Shown here: positions 6,046-8,304 of the stretch, piece after piece | How positions within the stretch are numbered: the first letter of the stretch is position 1 | Layout: every line of letters starts with the position of its first letter | Assembly (NCBI GenBank): GCA_021826835.1 | Contig: JAKAYH010000080.1 | Span: 1 to 8,304, forward strand | DNA length: 8,304 bases | Origin: Thermoplasmata archaeon | GTDB taxonomy: Archaea > Thermoplasmatota > Thermoplasmata > Thermoplasmatales > Thermoplasmataceae | Reading direction: 5' to 3' | The notes under the pieces: generated by a model | The model's database searches: none | What the model was told of the DNA's origin: nothing | Seen by the model: only the letters and a program-made list of their open reading frames with translations | Program-made: the position numbers and the translations under genes

Positions 6046-6069
6046 TGACCACCTATGACCATTATATAA
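6046..6069 (+). promoter_or_regulatory. promoter of the MFS gene with TGACCA direct repeats
   Basis: TTATATAA (6062-6069) is a strong archaeal TATA box centred 24 nt before GTG 6089, so the message is leaderless. Directly upstream TGACCA occurs twice with a 10-bp period (6046-6051 and 6056-6061), one helical turn apart and covering the TFB-recognition position. This could be an activator or regulator site. Confidence 0.5.
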
Positions 6070-6088
6070 CCTGTTTAAATAGAGCCTT

Positions 6089-7303
6089 GTGAAAATCTTC
6101 CCGGACAGGGCTATAGGAGCTATATACTCTGCAGGTTTCATATCCGGTATATGCCGATTCCCTGTCTGGCTCCTGATGGCGCTTTACTTTTCAGCATACA
6201 GCCATCTCAGTTATATCGATATAGGCATCATATTCACAATTCATGGTCTGGCCCCTGTTGGAATATCCCCTATTGCTGGAAGGTTTTCAGACAGGATAGG
6301 CAGGAAAAAGCTACTTCTCTTTAGTTTTGCAATTTCAGAGTTTGCGTTTCTTTCCATGTTTGTTTCAACGATTCTCAATCTTAATGATTTAGTTGTTATA
6401 ATTGCTTTCATAGGGGATGGAATCGCTACTGCCCTGATCAGGACATTTAACCGAGCAATGCTGTCAGATCTCATAAAAGGAGATACGCACATTAAGGTAT
6501 TTGGAACCCAGAGGATATTTTCGAATGCGGGAATTGGAATCGGGATGCTTGTGGCTGGCCTGGCCTTTGAATCAGGCCCATTCATGTTTTTCCTCCTTCC
6601 AATCATAGGAATACTTGCAGTGATCTTTATCATTTCCATGTTCGTGCCTGAATCAAATGTGGTGAAAGACATTAAAAACGCACCGACTCCAAAGATTCTT
6701 ATTGGTGCAAGGACCTTCGGCATGTTTGTCTTAATTTCCATAGCATCACTGGTAGCTATCATGTACATGACACCAATGTTTCCTCTATTTTTCGAAGCGG
6801 TTGACAAATTTACACCATTTCAGATATCAATGTTTCTTTCAATAAACACACTTATAGTTGTTATATTTCAAATTCCAGTTAACAGATTTGCAATGCGTAT
6901 AGGTGAAATTGCCACCATAAGTATTGGATTATTCATCTACGGCGTATGTTACCTTTTTATCGGTATGATTTACAATTTTTACCTGGTTGCTTTCATAATT
7001 GCCATAATCAGCATAGGTGAAAACATGGTTCTTCCCATGGGAACTGTGGTAGTTTCAAAACTTGCACCTGCTGACAGCAGGGGATATTACATGGGCATAT
7101 TCTCATCAATTTCAGGAATAGTCATACCAACCGGTGATTTTGGCGGAACATTTATGATTCAATATTTTACAGTTCATTCATTTAATAGCTGGATAGTTCT
7201 TTTGATACTCAGTTTGATCATTGCGATTATTCTCCCTGTATATTCAAGGGGTAGTTTAAGGAAAATCAGGCCAGGAACTGTCAATGAAACAATTAATGGA
7301 TAA
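6089..7303 (+). CDS. MFS transporter (DHA1/MdtH-like, 12 helices)
   Basis: A 404-residue major facilitator with about twelve hydrophobic segments in two halves joined by a loop near residues 188-205. Motif A after TM2 is GRFSDRIGRKK (64-74). TM4 bears R118 in ALIRTFNRAMLSD. The second half has QIPVNRFAMRIG (261-272) in the motif A position, and APADSRGYYMG (326-336) as in MdtH/YttB-type exporters. A drug or metabolite:proton antiporter is the best guess; the substrate cannot be told. The GTG start fits the TATA box 24 nt upstream (leaderless) and the absence of a Shine-Dalgarno site. No partner gene is cotranscribed: a T-tract follows at 7317. The gene is intact, unlike the exporter at 1918-3148, and it belongs to a different MFS subgroup, so the two are not simple duplicates. 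Confidence 0.85.
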   Translation: MKIFPDRAIGAIYSAGFISGICRFPVWLLMALYFSAYSHLSYIDIGIIFTIHGLAPVGISPIAGRFSDRIGRKKLLLFSFAISEFAFLSMFVSTILNLNDLVVIIAFIGDGIATALIRTFNRAMLSDLIKGDTHIKVFGTQRIFSNAGIGIGMLVAGLAFESGPFMFFLLPIIGILAVIFIISMFVPESNVVKDIKNAPTPKILIGARTFGMFVLISIASLVAIMYMTPMFPLFFEAVDKFTPFQISMFLSINTLIVVIFQIPVNRFAMRIGEIATISIGLFIYGVCYLFIGMIYNFYLVAFIIAIISIGENMVLPMGTVVVSKLAPADSRGYYMGIFSSISGIVIPTGDFGGTFMIQYFTVHSFNSWIVLLILSLIIAIILPVYSRGSLRKIRPGTVNETING

Positions 7304-7316
7304 AATGACTTATTCC

Positions 7317-7322
7317 TTTTTT
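7317..7322 (+). terminator. T-tract terminator after the MFS gene
   Basis: CC followed by T6 lies 13 nt past the stop codon, in the form of archaeal T-tract terminators; no strong hairpin precedes it. Confidence 0.45.
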
Positions 7323-7345
7323 AACTTAATTACGTATATAGGAAC

Positions 7346-7363
7346 TATTGTGTATGTACAATA
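7346..7363. repeat. 18-bp inverted repeat between MFS and marR-like gene
   Basis: TATTGT (7346-7351) and ACAATA (7358-7363) are perfect 6-bp arms around GTATGT. It lies about 115 nt before the MarR-like start, far from its TATA box, so it may be a distant regulator site or a weak hairpin in the trailer of the MFS transcript. Chance is possible. Confidence 0.25.
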
Positions 7364-7413
7364 AGACTTTTGTCTATATCAATACAAATTTAACATTTCT
7401 TATATTAAAGCAA

Positions 7414-7463
7414 TATTAATTAATTAATAGTTTGATGTTTGATACTATTAAATAATTGATAGT
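7414..7463 (+). promoter_or_regulatory. promoter and MarR-type operator cluster
   Basis: A half-site TTRATAGT occurs three times: TTAATAGT at 7424-7431, its inverse ACTATTAA at 7444-7451, and TTGATAGT at 7456-7463. The last two form a 20-bp imperfect palindrome (7444-7463, 8 of 10 pairs). The first two form a perfect 8-bp inverted repeat with a 12-nt spacer. The palindrome contains the TATA-like ATTAAATAATT, centred about 26 nt before ATG 7477, so a bound repressor would shut the promoter. A perfect 16-bp palindrome of TTAA units (7414-7429) adjoins it. MarR proteins commonly repress their own operon through such sites. Confidence 0.55.
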
Positions 7464-7476
7464 AATATCAGTTAAA

Positions 7477-7911
7477 ATGTCTGGTCCTGATTTCATGAGT
7501 TCCCTGAAGAATCTCGTATATGAGGTAAACTATTTGAGGGAACGACTGGTACGCGAGGAAAAACTTTCCTTCACTTCCATATTTCTTATCACTTTCATCG
7601 ACATGAAAGGGCCGAAATCTCTCACTGAGATATCTGAAATTCTTGGCCTATCAAAATCTACCATCACACATCTGGTGGACGGTCTTGAAAGTAAAGGATA
7701 TGTTATCAGGGAATATTCCAGCGGGGACAGGAGGATTGTAACAGTCCATCTATCTCATAATGGCATGAAATTTCTTTCGTACCAGAATGAAATTATGGAA
7801 AGGGTAAGAGTTCTTCTCATGACAATCGATCCCGAACAATTGAGGAACACGTCAGTAATTCTCGATCAGATTTCTGAAATGTTAGCAGAACAGAGAAAAA
7901 AAGGTGAATAA
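7477..7911 (+). CDS. MarR-family transcriptional regulator
   Basis: A 144-residue MarR-type repressor. The winged helix-turn-helix spans about residues 32-95: SLTEISEILGLSKSTITHLVDGLESKGYV, with the recognition helix at about 58-72, then the typical wing SSGDRRIVTVHLSHNG (81-96) with the DRR motif at 84-86. Helices on both sides (8-28 and 98-140) would form the dimer interface. Such proteins bind palindromic operators and are released by small aromatic or toxic ligands. ATG 7477 is preferred to the in-frame TTG 7456 because the TATA-like box lies 26 nt before it and homologues do not need the extra seven residues. It is followed after 1 nt by a DHA2-type exporter in the same operon, the usual arrangement of a local drug-efflux switch. 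The likely targets are the half-sites at 7424-7463. The ligand is unknown. Confidence 0.88.
   Translation: MSGPDFMSSLKNLVYEVNYLRERLVREEKLSFTSIFLITFIDMKGPKSLTEISEILGLSKSTITHLVDGLESKGYVIREYSSGDRRIVTVHLSHNGMKFLSYQNEIMERVRVLLMTIDPEQLRNTSVILDQISEMLAEQRKKGE
7903..7907 (+). promoter_or_regulatory. Shine-Dalgarno site setting the TTG start of the exporter
   Basis: GGTGA ends 5 nt before TTG 7913 and lies within the last codons of the MarR-like gene, so the exporter is read as the second gene of a coupled operon and its start is fixed at the TTG. Confidence 0.7.
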
Positions 7912-7912
7912 A

Positions 7913-8304
7913 TTGGAAAATCAAATTTATGACAGGAAATATACAAACGCCATTATGATCCATCTTGCTTTGATCATACTTGTTGTAATGTATGTGGAAG
8001 GAATGCTTACTCCATCACTTCCATCCATTGCACAGGGATTTGGCGTAACCATTGACCAGGTCAGCCTGGTCTTATCAGTCTATATGATAACAGGGGTAGC
8101 CCTGAGTCCCATAGTAGGAAAGATGGGAGACATCTATGGCAAGAAAAAGATGATGGTAGTAATGATCTTCATCTATGCAGCTGCTGTTTCGGTCACTGGT
8201 TTCTCACCGAACTTTACTTTCATGGTGGCCTCCAGGGCCGTACAGGGTGTAGGATTGACCATAATGCCACTGGGTATGTCACTGATCAGGGAAGAATTTC
8301 CCAG
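7913..8304 (+). CDS. MFS drug exporter (DHA2-type), 3' end outside the window
   Basis: The first 130 residues of a major facilitator that stays open to the window edge. Reading from TTG 7913 gives MENQIYDRKYTNAIMIHLAL..., with TM1 about 12-32, then the ML-TPSLPSIA segment (31-40) common to drug:H+ antiporters. TM2 is at about 50-68, motif A GKMGDIYGKKK at 69-79, TM3 at about 80-98, and TM4 with ASRAVQGVG (106-114, conserved R108) followed by IMPLGMSLIREEF. This pattern is that of the DHA2 (14-helix, QacA/EmrB-like) family, whose full length is about 450-500 residues; the helix number cannot be checked here. The start is supported by GGTGA 5 nt upstream. It is cotranscribed with the MarR-like gene (1-nt gap), so its expression is probably induced by a toxic substrate. 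Confidence 0.85.
   Translation, partial: MENQIYDRKYTNAIMIHLALIILVVMYVEGMLTPSLPSIAQGFGVTIDQVSLVLSVYMITGVALSPIVGKMGDIYGKKKMMVVMIFIYAAAVSVTGFSPNFTFMVASRAVQGVGLTIMPLGMSLIREEFP

Larger units (their letters stand above)
5784..6088. other. divergent intergenic region, abiE and MFS promoters
   Basis: A 305-bp stretch without a gene. It holds the abiE promoter/operator near its left end and the MFS promoter at its right end. In between are TGAATTAACT as a 10-bp direct repeat (5790-5799 and 5894-5903), the palindrome AGATATCT (5887-5894) and an inverted repeat TAAGTG/CACTTA (6016-6021 and 6035-6040). In such AT-rich DNA these may be chance. No RNA gene or riboswitch fold is recognisable. Confidence 0.4.

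Noticed and set aside
6241..6807. 188-codon open frame on the minus strand
   Set aside because: It is entirely antisense to the well-supported MFS gene and has no domain sense or start signals.
7456..7476. TTG start adding seven residues to the MarR-like protein
   Set aside because: It lies inside the candidate operator and upstream of the predicted transcript start; ATG 7477 is better supported.

Overview
The window looks like an accessory stretch of an AT-rich archaeal genome, most likely from the Thermoplasmatales (a Ferroplasma/Cuniculiplasma-like organism). This is an inference from gene content and signals, because no rRNA or tRNA is present to settle it. The signals are archaeal. TATA-like boxes lie 24-32 nt before several first-gene start codons, which implies leaderless or nearly leaderless mRNAs. 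Downstream genes in operons carry GGTGA/GAGGTGAT Shine-Dalgarno sites. TTG and GTG starts occur, and short T-tracts serve as terminators. Arg codons are mostly AGA/AGG and Ile is often ATA.

Layout. 10-336 (-) is a small three-helix membrane protein of unknown role. 477-1841 (+) is an archaeal AAA-type ATPase with a C-terminal DUF234/PD-(D/E)XK-like domain; its start codon sits inside a tandem palindromic operator-like element. 1918-3148 (-) is an MFS exporter broken by two single-base frameshifts. 3149-3430 holds no convincing gene. 3431-4416 (-) is an MNT-HEPN toxin-antitoxin pair (nucleotidyltransferase then HEPN RNase-like protein) with a 13-nt overlap. 4558-5783 (-) is an AbiE-type pair. 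Its toxin gene abiEii comes first and appears damaged: an in-frame amber codon cuts off the first 20 codons and a motif glycine is changed. The antitoxin gene abiEi follows intact. 5784-6088 is a divergent promoter region. 6089-7303 (+) is an intact 12-helix MFS transporter. 7477-8304 (+) is a MarR-type repressor in an operon with a 14-helix-type (DHA2) MFS exporter that runs off the window end.

How the genes relate. The centre is a small defence-type island with two neighbouring toxin-antitoxin modules that both use nucleotidyltransferase-fold proteins, as the antitoxin in MNT-HEPN and as the toxin in AbiE. Each module has its own inverted repeat over its promoter, consistent with autoregulation. 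The flanks hold small-molecule exporters, one decayed, one constitutive-looking and one apparently under local MarR control with three related half-sites over the promoter. The decayed exporter and damaged toxin suggest a region of relaxed selection and gene turnover. No insertion sequence, integrase, CRISPR array or RNA gene was recognised.
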